Shown: positions 27,576 through 36,481, counted from the first letter of the stretch. The stretch: 64,000 nt of DNA from Winogradskyella sp. (GCF_003712105.1 NZ_RHLG01000004.1:124001-188000); one strand, 5' to 3'. Notes: generated by a model from the letters alone, not told the origin. Made by a program: numbers and translations.

Positions 27576-28763
27576 TTAGTCTAAAATTTCAGTAACCTGA
27601 CCAGCACCAACTGTACGACCACCTTCACGGATAGCGAAACGTAAACCTACGTTCATTGCAATTGGTTGAATTAACTCAACAGTAATTGTTAAGTTATCTC
27701 CTGGCATTACCATCTCAACACCATCAGGTAAAGCAATATTACCAGTTACGTCAGTTGTACGTACATAGAACTGTGGACGATAGTTGTTGTGGAATGGAGT
27801 GTGACGACCACCTTCTTCTTTCTTAAGGATATACACCTCAGCTTTGAATTTTTGGTGTGGTGTTACAGAACCTGGCGCAGTAATTACCATACCTCTAGAG
27901 ATTTGAGTTTTCTCAATACCTCTTAATAAGATACCAGCGTTATCACCAGCTTCACCTCTATCTAATATTTGACGGAACATCTCAATACCAGTGATTGTAG
28001 ACGTTAATTTCTCAGCACCCATACCGATGATTTCTACTGGGTCACCAGTGTTAGCAATACCAGTTTCAATACGACCAGTTGCTACAGTACCACGACCAGT
28101 AATAGAGAATACATCTTCGATAGGCATTAAGAAAGGCTTATCGATTTCACGAGTTGGTTCTTCAATCCAAGAATCAACAGCTTCCATTAATTCCATTACT
28201 GTATCAACCCACTTTTGCTCACCGTTAAGTGCACCTAAGGCAGAACCAGCAATTACAGGACCATTATCTCCATCGTACTCATAGAAAGATAATAAATCTC
28301 TGATTTCCATTTCAACTAATTCTAAAAGCTCCTCATCATCAACCATATCCACTTTATTCATGAATACTACAATACGAGGAATACCTACTTGACGACCTAA
28401 AAGGATGTGCTCACGTGTTTGTGGCATTGGACCATCTGTTGCAGCAACAACTAAGATAGCACCATCCATTTGAGCAGCACCAGTAACCATGTTCTTCACG
28501 TAATCCGCGTGACCTGGACAGTCAACGTGCGCATAGTGACGGTTTGCAGTTGCATACTCTACGTGTGAAGTATTAATTGTAATACCTCTTTCTTTTTCTT
28601 CAGGAGCGTTATCGATTTGATCGAAATCTTTTGCTTCAGATAAACCTGCATCTGCTAAAACTTTTGTTATAGCAGCAGTTAAAGTTGTTTTACCGTGATC
28701 TACGTGTCCGATAGTACCTATGTTAAGGTGTGGTTTCGAACGATCAAAAGTTCCCTTTGCCAT
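27576..28763 (-). CDS. tuf: Elongation factor Tu
   Basis: 395 residues. [17 protein letters not shown] and [10 protein letters not shown] are intact, with domains II and III of normal length (C-terminus [12 protein letters not shown]). Preceded by four tRNA genes and followed by tRNA-Trp. Only one tuf copy is in this window. Confidence 0.99.
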   Translation of the reverse strand: MAKGTFDRSKPHLNIGTIGHVDHGKTTLTAAITKVLADAGLSEAKDFDQIDNAPEEKERGITINTSHVEYATANRHYAHVDCPGHADYVKNMVTGAAQMDGAILVVAATDGPMPQTREHILLGRQVGIPRIVVFMNKVDMVDDEELLELVEMEIRDLLSFYEYDGDNGPVIAGSALGALNGEQKWVDTVMELMEAVDSWIEEPTREIDKPFLMPIEDVFSITGRGTVATGRIETGIANTGDPVEIIGMGAEKLTSTITGIEMFRQILDRGEAGDNAGILLRGIEKTQISRGMVITAPGSVTPHQKFKAEVYILKKEEGGRHTPFHNNYRPQFYVRTTDVTGNIALPDGVEMVMPGDNLTITVELIQPIAMNVGLRFAIREGGRTVGAGQVTEILD

Positions 28764-28820
28764 GTTTAAATTATTTAATCTTATTTAATATTAGTGTTCA
28801 AATTTTTATTTTCAAAAAAG

Positions 28821-28892
28821 AGCCAATGACGAGATTTGAACTCGTGACCTCTTCCTTACCAAGGAAACGCTCTACCCCTGAGCTACACCGGC
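28821..28892 (-). tRNA. tRNA-Thr (GGT)
   Basis: 72-nt cloverleaf: acceptor GCCGGTG/CATTGGC (two G-U pairs), anticodon stem TTTCC/GGAAG, loop TTGGTAA (anticodon GGT), T-arm AGTTCAAATCT. Directly upstream of tuf. Confidence 0.95.
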
Positions 28893-28926
28893 GTAAAGAG
28901 TTTACTTTCTCATTTAAAAAAATGAG

Positions 28927-28946
28927 ATTCCTGCCTTCACAGGAAT
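28927..28946. repeat. Palindromic ATTCCT...AGGAAT repeat, copy 2
   Basis: Reads ATTCCTGCCTTCACAGGAAT, between tRNA-Gly and tRNA-Thr (GGT). 18 of 20 positions match the copy at 16133-16152. Confidence 0.6.
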
Positions 28947-28949
28947 TTG

Positions 28950-29022
28950 AGCGGGAGACCGGGTTCGAACCGGCGACATTCAGCTTGGAAGGCTGACGCT
29001 CTACCAACTGAGCTACTCCCGC
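28950..29022 (-). tRNA. tRNA-Gly (TCC)
   Basis: 73-nt cloverleaf: acceptor GCGGGAG/CTCCCGC, anticodon stem TCAGC/GCTGA, loop CTTCCAA (anticodon TCC), T-arm GGTTCGAACCC. Confidence 0.97.
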
Positions 29023-29082
29023 TTTTAATTAGTTTTGGATTCACTCGCTATTGGCTCGTGCTTCCTGTTCGGGTGACCCGAA

Positions 29083-29147
29083 CATAGAATTTATTTTACA
29101 GCTTTTACAAAAGCAAGCTTTCGACAACTATTATTTCAAATTCTATG
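29083..29147. repeat. Inverted-repeat segment abutting the tRNA-Tyr 3' end
   Basis: CATAGAATTT (29083-29092) and AAATTCTATG (29138-29147) form 10-bp perfect arms around a 45-bp interior; a second perfect 17-nt palindrome (GTTCGGGTGACCCGAAC) lies at 29067-29083. No ORF. Confidence 0.5.
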
Positions 29148-29230
29148 TGGGGAGAGCAGGATTCGAACCTGCGAAGTCGAAAGACAACGGAGTTACAGTC
29201 CGTCCCATTTGGCCGCTCTGGAATCTCCCC
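29148..29230 (-). tRNA. tRNA-Tyr (GTA)
   Basis: 83-nt class II tRNA with a long variable arm: acceptor GGGGAGA/TCTCCCC, anticodon stem ACGGA/TCCGT, loop CTGTAAC (anticodon GTA), T-arm GGTTCGAATCC. Confidence 0.96.
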
Positions 29231-29316
29231 AAATTTTCTAAATAAGCTGCAAAATTACAGCTTTTTTGTTGATATTTTCAATCTATTAAAGAACAAAATT
29301 CCTTTTTAAAAGAAAG

Positions 29317-29390
29317 AGCCGATAGAGGGACTCGAACCCACGACCTGCTGATTACAAATCAGCTGCTCTAGCCAGCTGAGCTATATCGGC
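29317..29390 (-). tRNA. tRNA-Thr (TGT), second identical copy
   Basis: 74 nt, identical in sequence to the tRNA-Thr at 8161-8234. First gene of the tRNA-Thr/Tyr/Gly/Thr-tuf cluster. Unlike the other copy it has no tandem 3'-end fragments behind it. Confidence 0.97.
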
Positions 29391-29424
29391 CTTTTTAGCC
29401 CTTTTTTATGTTAAAATTTTAGCA

Positions 29425-29455
29425 TAAAAAAGTCCGCTATTTCTAACGGACTGCA
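29425..29455 (-). terminator. Terminator of hpf
   Basis: AGTCCG (29431-29436) pairs with CGGACT (29447-29452), followed on the minus strand by a T-run. A second, AT-only inverted repeat (about 29405-29426) follows it. Confidence 0.7.
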
Positions 29456-29483
29456 AATGTAAGGTTTTATTTTTTCTTTCAAA
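29454..29483 (-). promoter_or_regulatory. Promoter-like sequence upstream of the tRNA-tuf cluster
   Basis: TTTG (29480-29483), 18 nt, TACATTTG (29454-29461) match the -33/-7 consensus. The predicted start falls at the first arm of the hpf terminator, an odd overlap that may mean attenuation or that one of the two calls is wrong. Confidence 0.45.
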
Positions 29484-29503
29484 ACATTTTTGAAAAATTT
29501 TTG

Positions 29504-29806
29504 CTAGGCATGTGACCTTAGTTTTTCTTTTCTTTTTTTAAGACGTCTTTCTAAGGAAGCTGCAACTAAATCTGCACCCTCTTCAAATGATTTTGTTTGC
29601 TTCTTAACTACAAATGTATCTCCTGGAACTATAATCTTAGCTTCAAAGATTTTGTTTTCTTTATCACTTGTGTTTTCGACTTTTAAATAAACGTCTGTTT
29701 GGATTATTTTGTCGTAAAAAAGATTTAGTTTTTCAAAACGCTTTTGAATAAAGTCTTTCAATTTTATATCTGCTATAAAATTAATGGATTGAGTGTTTAC
29801 CTTCAT
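29504..29806 (-). CDS. hpf: Ribosome hibernation-promoting factor, HPF/YfiA family (short form)
   Basis: 100 residues. Single HPF/RaiA domain: MKVNTQSINF, ...LKDFIQKRFEKLNLFYDKI, and the basic C-terminus LERRLKKRKEKLRSHA that contacts rRNA. No long-form C-terminal dimerisation domain. Binds the 30S A/P site in stationary phase. Follows the recombinase gene by 20 bp. Confidence 0.93.
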   Translation of the reverse strand: MKVNTQSINFIADIKLKDFIQKRFEKLNLFYDKIIQTDVYLKVENTSDKENKIFEAKIIVPGDTFVVKKQTKSFEEGADLVAASLERRLKKRKEKLRSHA

Positions 29807-29826
29807 AAGCTAATTTCAATTTTAGG

Positions 29827-30717
29827 TTAGTCAATATTTCTCGGATGTGTTTTCGCATACACTTTTTTTAATTCTGCTATGCTACTATGTGTGTAAACTT
29901 GAGTAGCTGCCAGACTGGAATGACCGAGTAATTCTTTTACAGAATTGATATCTGCACCTTCATTTAGTAAATGCGTCGCAAACGAGTGTCGTAAAACATG
30001 TGGACTACATTTTAGTTTTGTAGATGCTTTACTAAAATACTTATTTATTATCCTATAAACAAGTGTATCGTATATTTTTGACCCTTTTTTGGTTAAAAAA
30101 ACATATTCTTTATCTTCAATATTCTCAAGTTTGCTCCTGTAATTATTATAAGTATTGTAAGAATCAATTACTGTTGGAAGTAATGGTATAAAACGTTCTT
30201 TATTACGCTTACCTATAACTTTGAGTATTTTATTGTTACTATCTAAGTCTGATAATTTAATATGTATAAGCTCTGTTCGTCGTATTCCTGTAGCATAAAA
30301 TAGCTCTACTATAAGTTTATCTCTTGCACTTTCAAAATCAACAATAGTATTCAATTCTTTTAAAACAGAATCCAACTCTTTTTGAGAAAAAGGGACTTGA
30401 ACTTTTTTTTCGGTCTTTAATGCCTTGTGAGTTTTTAATGGATTTATATCAAGATTACCAACTTTAATAAGAAACTTGTAATAGGAATTTAAAGATGATA
30501 CTTTTCTATTAATACTTCTGTTTGTTAGTCCAGAATTTACCAGACTAACAACCCATTGCCTAATTATATTATAACCCACGCCTTCTACCTTTTCGTCTTT
30601 ATAGTTTTCATCTAAGAATTGCTGACAACTTTCGATGTCGTTTTGATAGGCAGTTACAGTGTGCTTAGAATAGTTTTTTTCTAATAGGAGATATTCTAAG
30701 AATTTATCTAGATACAT
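29827..30717 (-). CDS. xerC: Tyrosine recombinase, XerC-like
   Basis: 296 residues from the ATG at 30717; the longer frame to 30732 starts with TTG. N-terminal SAM-like core-binding domain (about 1-90) and catalytic domain with R146 (TGIRRTEL), K170, H240/R243 (SPHVLRHSFATHL), H266 (LLGHSS) and nucleophile Y275 (ATQVYTH). All catalytic residues are present. Its position between rpsU and hpf is conserved in flavobacteria, so it is the chromosomal XerC/XerD-type dimer-resolution enzyme, not a mobile-element integrase. Confidence 0.9.
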   Translation of the reverse strand: MYLDKFLEYLLLEKNYSKHTVTAYQNDIESCQQFLDENYKDEKVEGVGYNIIRQWVVSLVNSGLTNRSINRKVSSLNSYYKFLIKVGNLDINPLKTHKALKTEKKVQVPFSQKELDSVLKELNTIVDFESARDKLIVELFYATGIRRTELIHIKLSDLDSNNKILKVIGKRNKERFIPLLPTVIDSYNTYNNYRSKLENIEDKEYVFLTKKGSKIYDTLVYRIINKYFSKASTKLKCSPHVLRHSFATHLLNEGADINSVKELLGHSSLAATQVYTHSSIAELKKVYAKTHPRNID

Positions 30718-30775
30718 TAGTACAAATTTCAATCTTAAAAATAATCTTAATTATTAAGAGATAAAAGCAAGAATA

Positions 30776-30815
30776 AAAAAATCCCACAAGCAATAATAGT
30801 TTGTGGGATTTAAAA
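30776..30815 (-). terminator. Terminator of rpsU
   Basis: AATCCCACAA (30780-30789) pairs with TTGTGGGATT (30801-30810); the minus-strand transcript continues into seven T. Strong intrinsic terminator separating rpsU from xerC. Confidence 0.88.
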
Positions 30816-30831
30816 TTTATATAATGTTTAG

Positions 30832-31026
30832 TTAGAATTGTTCTGCGTCTTTGAGACCTTGAACATACTCTGCTTTTTGAATTTGCGCTCTACGCACTAC
30901 AGAAGGTTTTGTGTACTGCTTTCTTGACTGTAATTGAAATCTAGTCTTTGTACGATTAAACTTTTGTTTGTATCGTTTTAAAGCTCTTTCTATATTTTCT
31001 CCTTCGTTTATCTTAATTTTTAACAT
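30832..31026 (-). CDS. rpsU: 30S ribosomal protein S21
   Basis: 64 residues, basic and helical (INEGENIERALKRYKQKFNR, SRKQYTKPSVVRRAQIQKAEY). In Bacteroidota ribosomes bS21, with bS6 and bS18, is known to hold the 16S anti-Shine-Dalgarno tail. The gene itself has a strong Shine-Dalgarno sequence (31035-31042), unlike its neighbours, fitting feedback control by its own product. It has its own promoter-like box and terminator. Confidence 0.97.
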   Translation of the reverse strand: MLKIKINEGENIERALKRYKQKFNRTKTRFQLQSRKQYTKPSVVRRAQIQKAEYVQGLKDAEQF

Positions 31027-31034
31027 AGGTCTTA

Positions 31035-31042
31035 ACCTCCTT
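31035..31042 (-). promoter_or_regulatory. Strong Shine-Dalgarno sequence of rpsU
   Basis: The minus strand reads AAGGAGGT, 8 nt before the ATG. No other start codon examined in this window has such a site, so it is exceptional here. Confidence 0.85.
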
Positions 31043-31063
31043 TCTGTTTAAATTTTTGCGGTG

Positions 31064-31071
31064 CAAATATA
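31064..31071 (-). promoter_or_regulatory. Putative -7 box (TATATTTG) of rpsU
   Basis: Exact TAnnTTTG match; predicted leader about 33 nt including the Shine-Dalgarno site. -33 box not evident. Confidence 0.45.
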
Positions 31072-31113
31072 TAAACAAATTCTACTTGAAAAAGTAAATT
31101 TTAGATTTTTAAG

Positions 31114-32544
31114 TTAATCTTTAAATAATGAAGCGCGCTGTGATAAGTCTTCAATAAGTTGCTCATCTTCTTCGCTCTCTAAAAGAACATTATAATTTTT
31201 CCAGAAATCTTTATTATAAGGTTTGCTGACAAAAATATCCATGTCCCAAGGCTTTGTGTTTAACTCTTGATATATAATTTCTTTATCTAAGATTATTTCA
31301 GAAAATAATATTTCTTGAACCGTAGAATAATAGCGTTCTTCCCTATTGTATCTGTCAATTTCTTTTTGCGATACTCTTCCTGTAGTTTTTAAACCTACAT
31401 TGACCAGTTTAGGCGTTTCGTAATATATATAGTTCGGATACATTTTATCATTATACTCAATGTAGTTAATGATTAGTTTATGATTTATCTGCGTACCTAA
31501 TAATCGTTTACTTCTACTTTTTTGAGCGTCTGATGCTGCAACGAGCTCATACTCTATTTTTTTAATGGCATAGTTATCGTAATAAATGTATAACCAGCCC
31601 TGTGCTTTATATCCTTCATTATAAATGCCTTTAGTTCCTAAGCCAACATAATCCTTGCTTTCGTCGATTTTTATTTTATAAATCTTTCGAGAATCATCTA
31701 CTAGAATCGTATCCAATTGAAACTGATGCGTATCTAATATACCGTCACCAAAAAGTGCTTTTGCATTTTGTGAGTTTCGCAGGAGATTAAGTTTTCCTTG
31801 AAATATATTTTGAAGACCGTTAACTCTGGTATCATTCCACTTAATAGATTTGACTAGCTGAGATCTGCTTACATCTTGCCTTCTAATATCATTAGCCCTT
31901 AACCTGTTTCTTTTTACATTTCTGTTTTTGTAAGACACATACGCAAATATGCTATCTACATCTCTGAGATCATAACTCTTACGCATTTCATCTACATTAA
32001 CTTTAAGATGTTCATTGCTTTTAGAATTGTAACCTGAATCATATACCGTAATAGCACTTTCAATGAGCCATTTAAATTCTATTTTATTTCGTTCTTTATG
32101 GCGCAAAAATCCTTTTTGCAGATACGCAGAATCAGGCATATTTTCTGATAATCTTTCTAAAGCCTTAAGTACTATTTCATTTCCAGTTGTTGGTCTTGGG
32201 TCTGCTACAATAACTATTTCATCAAGAGCTGCAACATCTTCCTCAAGAAAAATATCTTCGGAGCCATCATAGTCTCCAACCTTTACTTTAAAACTTTTAA
32301 ATCCTATCGATGAAACCACAAGGGTATCGTTTTCGTGTTGATTAGGAACGAGTAACACAAAGCGTCCATCTGAATTACTTATCGTACCAATGGTAGTATT
32401 CTTGATATAAATACTAGCATTTTCTATCGGTAAAAGCTCCATAAAGTCAACAACTTTACCTCTTATTTCAATTTGTGAAAAGCTAACAAATGAAGTGAAA
32501 AAGACGATTAGGATTAGAACCTTTTTAAGCCTAGTGTAATGCAT
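31114..32544 (-). CDS. Secreted protein with CarboxypepD_reg-like N-terminal domain
   Basis: 476 residues from the ATG at 32544, chosen because it places the signal peptide (KKVLILIVFFTSFVSFSQ) at the N-terminus. Residues about 24-105 are a carboxypeptidase-regulatory-like beta-sandwich (IRGKVVDFMELLPIENASIYIKN in part, NSDGRFVLLVP). The rest is a region typical of Bacteroidota envelope proteins of unknown function. Probably exported to the periplasm or outer membrane. No TonB plug or barrel follows. Confidence 0.8.
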   Translation of the reverse strand: MHYTRLKKVLILIVFFTSFVSFSQIEIRGKVVDFMELLPIENASIYIKNTTIGTISNSDGRFVLLVPNQHENDTLVVSSIGFKSFKVKVGDYDGSEDIFLEEDVAALDEIVIVADPRPTTGNEIVLKALERLSENMPDSAYLQKGFLRHKERNKIEFKWLIESAITVYDSGYNSKSNEHLKVNVDEMRKSYDLRDVDSIFAYVSYKNRNVKRNRLRANDIRRQDVSRSQLVKSIKWNDTRVNGLQNIFQGKLNLLRNSQNAKALFGDGILDTHQFQLDTILVDDSRKIYKIKIDESKDYVGLGTKGIYNEGYKAQGWLYIYYDNYAIKKIEYELVAASDAQKSRSKRLLGTQINHKLIINYIEYNDKMYPNYIYYETPKLVNVGLKTTGRVSQKEIDRYNREERYYSTVQEILFSEIILDKEIIYQELNTKPWDMDIFVSKPYNKDFWKNYNVLLESEEDEQLIEDLSQRASLFKD

Positions 32545-32671
32545 TATAAGTTGATTATTATGTTTTGATTGTAGTAATGGCAAATACCATTCCGTTTAAT
32601 ATAAACTTCAAAACTAATCAATTATTTTAATCAGTAGCTGAGAATCTACTCCTTAGGTGAAAGAGTATTAG

Positions 32672-33838
32672 TTATGTAGCAGGCTTATAATCTTTGTTAT
32701 CAATCACCATTTTAGCGATAATCTCACGTAAGATTTCAGAGGTTCCACCACCAATTGGTCCTAATCGACTGTCTCTTGCTAATCTAGCTAATGGGTATTC
32801 TTCCATGTAACCGTAACCTCCTAAAAATTGTAAACAGTGATAAATCACATCATCTGCCATTTTAGTAGATTGCAGTTTAGACATGGTTGCTTCTTTAACC
32901 ACATAATCACCCAAATCAAGGCATTTAGTGACATAATAATTGTATTGTTTGCAGATTTCCATTTGAGTTTGACAATCGGCAAACGTATGCCTAAGAGCTT
33001 GAAATCTATCTATTGTTTTACCAAATGCTGTACGCTCTGACATGTATTGTTTTGCATATTCTAATGCATACTCTGCTCTTGCATGCGCATTAACTGCCAT
33101 AATTAATCGCTCTAATGCTAAATGTTGCATTAAGTACGCAAAGCCTTGGTTTTCTTCACCCATAAGATTTTCAGCAGGAATAACAACATTATCAAAAGCT
33201 ATTTCACCTGTATCCGATGCTCTCCATCCTAATTTATCGAGCTTAGTTGCAGAAACGCCTTCAGCTTCTCTATCAATAACAAACATGCTTATACCCTTAT
33301 TACCAAGTTCAGGGTTTGTTTTAGCAGAAACAACTAAATAGTCGCTATAAACACCATTTGTTATAAATGTCTTAGAACCATTAATAACATAAGTATCACC
33401 CTTTTTTACCGCAGTTGTTCGCATACCTGCCACATCACTACCACCAAATGGTTCTGTAATACACAAACATCCGATGCTATCTCCAGATATACTTGGCGCC
33501 AAATATTTTTGCTTTATACGTTCATCGCCTTCTTTATTAAGATGAGTCATGGCTAAATATGCATGCGCCCACATAGCCGCTGCAAATCCACCAGAGTTAA
33601 TGCGTTGCAATTCTTCTAGAAAAATTACAGTATAAAATAAATCTAAATCTAACCCGCCATATGCTTCAGGGTAGGCAAGACCAAAATAGCCCATATCTCC
33701 AAATTTCTTCCATATAAAACGTTCAATATGGCCTGTTTCTTCCCATTTATCAATATGAGGAACAACCTCTTTTTGAAGAAATTCTCTTAAGCTTTCTCTA
33801 AATAAATTGTGCTCTTCGGTGAAGTATAATTTGGACAT
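32672..33838 (-). CDS. Acyl-CoA dehydrogenase
   Basis: 388 residues. FAD-dependent alpha,beta-dehydrogenation of an acyl-CoA. Motifs LCITEPFGGSDVAGM (FAD/substrate) and, near the C-terminus, LGGYGYMEEYPLARLARDSR and GGTSEILREI are intact; the N-terminal, beta and C-terminal helical domains have normal length. The chain length of the substrate cannot be read directly. Its -7-like box (33863-33870) lies inside the end of the upstream HhH gene, so it may have its own promoter. Confidence 0.93.
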   Translation of the reverse strand: MSKLYFTEEHNLFRESLREFLQKEVVPHIDKWEETGHIERFIWKKFGDMGYFGLAYPEAYGGLDLDLFYTVIFLEELQRINSGGFAAAMWAHAYLAMTHLNKEGDERIKQKYLAPSISGDSIGCLCITEPFGGSDVAGMRTTAVKKGDTYVINGSKTFITNGVYSDYLVVSAKTNPELGNKGISMFVIDREAEGVSATKLDKLGWRASDTGEIAFDNVVIPAENLMGEENQGFAYLMQHLALERLIMAVNAHARAEYALEYAKQYMSERTAFGKTIDRFQALRHTFADCQTQMEICKQYNYYVTKCLDLGDYVVKEATMSKLQSTKMADDVIYHCLQFLGGYGYMEEYPLARLARDSRLGPIGGGTSEILREIIAKMVIDNKDYKPAT

Positions 33839-33853
33839 TTACTATCAATTTTT

Positions 33854-34726
33854 CTACAGATGCAAATATAATTTAATAATCTGTAATTTTTTAAGAGGAA
33901 ACTGTTCAACTTTTGTTAAATCCTCAATCGCAGAGAATCCATCTCTAAGTGTACGCTCTTCAATTATATTATTAGCAATCTCATAATCGATATGCGGTAT
34001 AGTCACGAGTTGAGCTCTTGTAGCAAAATTAAGATTGAATGTTTCAACCGAACGCGGGGTTTTAACTGTAAATTGTTGATTAACACGCTCTATAACTTCT
34101 GGTGTCAATCCCCAAATTTCCGACAACTCAATTTCATTAATAAAACCGCCATACGTATTACGGTATTTTATAATGTTAGCTGATAGCTTTTCTCCAATAC
34201 CATAAACCTTTTGAAGTTGGCTCGATGTGGCAATATTTAAATCTATTTTTTGTTCGAATGATTTAACAACGTTCACATTATTATATAACTGATTAACCTT
34301 CTTTGGTTTTGGATTAGTTACCCAATCTGGAAACTTAAAATACGGAGAAATCTCAGCAAGAAATGAGTCTGAAACCTTTGTAACTTCTTGAAACTGAATT
34401 GCAGAATTCACCCATTTGTTATTCGCTCTAAACGCATGAAGTCTGTCTATTTCTTCATTCGACATACCTAAGGCATAACCTTTATAATCAGAAATGAAAT
34501 TTGGGTTAAACGGATAAATTTTAGGTGTTTTATTTTGAAGTGCTAATTGCCTTAGAGAATCTATTTCATTCTTATAGCTTTCGATTGCAATATCATTTGA
34601 AGAATCGTGTTTTGAATTGAACGGAAAATCAAGAAAGAAATAAACGGATTGAACTACTATGATTAGAATAACCAATGAAAAAATCCCACTCTGCTTTTTC
34701 TTAGAAAACTTAAAGTGGGATTTCAT
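33854..34726 (-). CDS. Membrane-anchored helix-hairpin-helix protein (ComEA-like)
   Basis: 290 residues. One N-terminal TM segment (about 16-33) then a coiled stretch and two helix-hairpin-helix repeats: INEAT-like LNIATSSQLQKVYGIGEKLSANII (about 182-206) and LNFATRAQLVTIPHI (about 230-245). HhH pairs of this kind bind DNA non-specifically; in ComEA they serve DNA uptake. The protein is longer than classical ComEA, with an extra N-terminal region, a form common in flavobacteria. The role in transformation is inference. Confidence 0.82.
   Translation of the reverse strand: MKSHFKFSKKKQSGIFSLVILIIVVQSVYFFLDFPFNSKHDSSNDIAIESYKNEIDSLRQLALQNKTPKIYPFNPNFISDYKGYALGMSNEEIDRLHAFRANNKWVNSAIQFQEVTKVSDSFLAEISPYFKFPDWVTNPKPKKVNQLYNNVNVVKSFEQKIDLNIATSSQLQKVYGIGEKLSANIIKYRNTYGGFINEIELSEIWGLTPEVIERVNQQFTVKTPRSVETFNLNFATRAQLVTIPHIDYEIANNIIEERTLRDGFSAIEDLTKVEQFPLKKLQIIKLYLHL
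33863..33870 (-). promoter_or_regulatory. Putative -7 box (TATATTTG) of the acyl-CoA dehydrogenase gene
   Basis: Exact TAnnTTTG match within the 3' end of the HhH gene, about 25 nt before the dehydrogenase start. No clear -33 box. Confidence 0.4.
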
Positions 34727-34750
34727 GCTATTATAATATATCTAAAATTT

Positions 34751-36385
34751 CTATTCTGAAGTGTTTCCTTTTATAGCTGCAATATATTTTGCCATTTCTT
34801 CTCTTACTTTAGGGAATAAGAAGAATAAACCTATCATATTAGGGAAAACTAAAGCAAGTATCATAGCATCAGAGAACTTAATAACTGCATCTAATGTTGC
34901 AGCAGCTCCAATAATTACAAATACTAAGAATAATATTTTATATGCTAAATCTGCTTTTTTTCCTTTTCCAAAAAGGTATTTCCACGATTGCAAACCATAA
35001 TACGACCAAGATATCATTGTACTAAATGCAAATAATACTATTGCAATTGTAAGCACATAAGAGAAGCCAGGAATTACAGAATCAAATGCTCTAGAAGTTA
35101 AATCAACGCCGCCTAGTTGCTCACCAGTAGCAGTAATTAATACATTACTTCCTTCAACAGCACCGTATTGAAATACACTCTGTAAATTTGCACCATCTAT
35201 ATTAAAGAAAATAATTACTAAAGCAGTCATAGTACAAATTACTACAGTATCGATGAATGGTTCTAATAAAGCCACAACACCCTCAGATGCTGGATATTTT
35301 GTTTTAACTGCTGAGTGAGCAATTGCTGCAGAACCAGCACCGGCTTCATTAGAAAACGCAGCTCTTTGAAAACCAACAATTAAAACACCAACAAGACCTC
35401 CAAGTCCCGCCATTGGTGTAAATGCACCCTTAAAAATTAAGCCAAAAGCGTCATCTATATATGAGAAATTAGCAAAAATTATAATCAATGCAGCCAACAC
35501 ATAGATACCTGCCATAAATGGAACAATCTTTTCAGTAATTTTAGCGATTCTTTTGATACCACCTATGATAACAATTCCGACTAGCACAGCAAGAATGCAT
35601 CCGATGATAATTCCAGTTGAGCCGCCTTCCAAGTTCATTAACGAACTTAATTGTACTGCTGCTTGGTTAGATTGAAAAGCATTACCACCACCAAAGGATG
35701 CCCCAACACAAAGTATAGCAAAAATGACAGCTAAAACTTTACCTATAACAGAGAATCCTCTTTCTTTTAGACCTTTTGACAAGTAATACATTGGTCCTCC
35801 ATAAACGGTTCCATCTTCTCCAACATCTCTATATTTTACGCCTAAAGTACACTCTACAAATTTTGTTGACATACCTATTAAACCGCACACTATCATCCAA
35901 AACGTAGCACCAGGACCACCTAATGCAATTGCAACTGCTACACCTGCTATATTTCCTAATCCTACAGTACCAGAAACAGCAGTGGCTAATGCCTGAAAGT
36001 GACTTACTTCACCTTCTTGACTCTCATCTCGTATAGTATCTGGCAAATCTCCATCCACTATATTCACTGCTACTTTTTCTTCGGCACTATGACCTTCAAT
36101 ATCATCGTATTTTCCGCGAACAGTATTAATCGCCAATGGAAATTTGGTAAAACTTGGTACCTTAAAATATATTGTGAAAAAAGTGGCCCCCAATACCAAT
36201 AGTATTACTACTATTGGAATATCGTAACCTCCGAGTGAAACCGAGGTTAAAATAAACCCTTCCCAACCTTCAGCAATTGGCATAAAGGCATCGTTAACTT
36301 TTTCATCTAGTCCTTTTTCGGCCTCTTGAGTGAAGTTTAATAACGGTAATAATAGTGCAAAAATTGAGAGAAGATATTTCTTCAT
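34751..36385 (-). CDS. Alanine/glycine:cation symporter (AGCS) family protein
   Basis: 544 residues. About 11 TM helices with an N-terminal signal-like helix. Family motifs: SHFQALATAVSGTVGLGNIAG in part (GTVGLGNIAGVAVA), GPGATFWMIVCGLIGMSTKF, and RAAFSNEAGAGSAAIAHSA. Na+- or H+-coupled uptake of alanine, glycine or similar amino acids at the inner membrane. Stand-alone gene. Confidence 0.93.
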   Translation of the reverse strand: MKKYLLSIFALLLPLLNFTQEAEKGLDEKVNDAFMPIAEGWEGFILTSVSLGGYDIPIVVILLVLGATFFTIYFKVPSFTKFPLAINTVRGKYDDIEGHSAEEKVAVNIVDGDLPDTIRDESQEGEVSHFQALATAVSGTVGLGNIAGVAVAIALGGPGATFWMIVCGLIGMSTKFVECTLGVKYRDVGEDGTVYGGPMYYLSKGLKERGFSVIGKVLAVIFAILCVGASFGGGNAFQSNQAAVQLSSLMNLEGGSTGIIIGCILAVLVGIVIIGGIKRIAKITEKIVPFMAGIYVLAALIIIFANFSYIDDAFGLIFKGAFTPMAGLGGLVGVLIVGFQRAAFSNEAGAGSAAIAHSAVKTKYPASEGVVALLEPFIDTVVICTMTALVIIFFNIDGANLQSVFQYGAVEGSNVLITATGEQLGGVDLTSRAFDSVIPGFSYVLTIAIVLFAFSTMISWSYYGLQSWKYLFGKGKKADLAYKILFLVFVIIGAAATLDAVIKFSDAMILALVFPNMIGLFFLFPKVREEMAKYIAAIKGNTSE

Positions 36386-36481
36386 AAGTATTGTATTAGT
36401 TAGTTTATTTATAAAGTAGCCGACAAGATGCTAAAAAAAAATGAGTTTTTAAAGTACTAGGCGTTAAAATGGCAATCTGTT

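Noticed and set aside
28730-28996. Plus-strand ORFs across tuf 5' end and tRNA genes
   Set aside because: They translate tRNA sequence; the typical RFELVTSSLP-like peptide is a known tRNA artefact.
29827-30717. Tyrosine recombinase as sign of a mobile element
   Set aside because: Position between rpsU and hpf is conserved in flavobacteria, and no attachment sites or cargo genes flank it.
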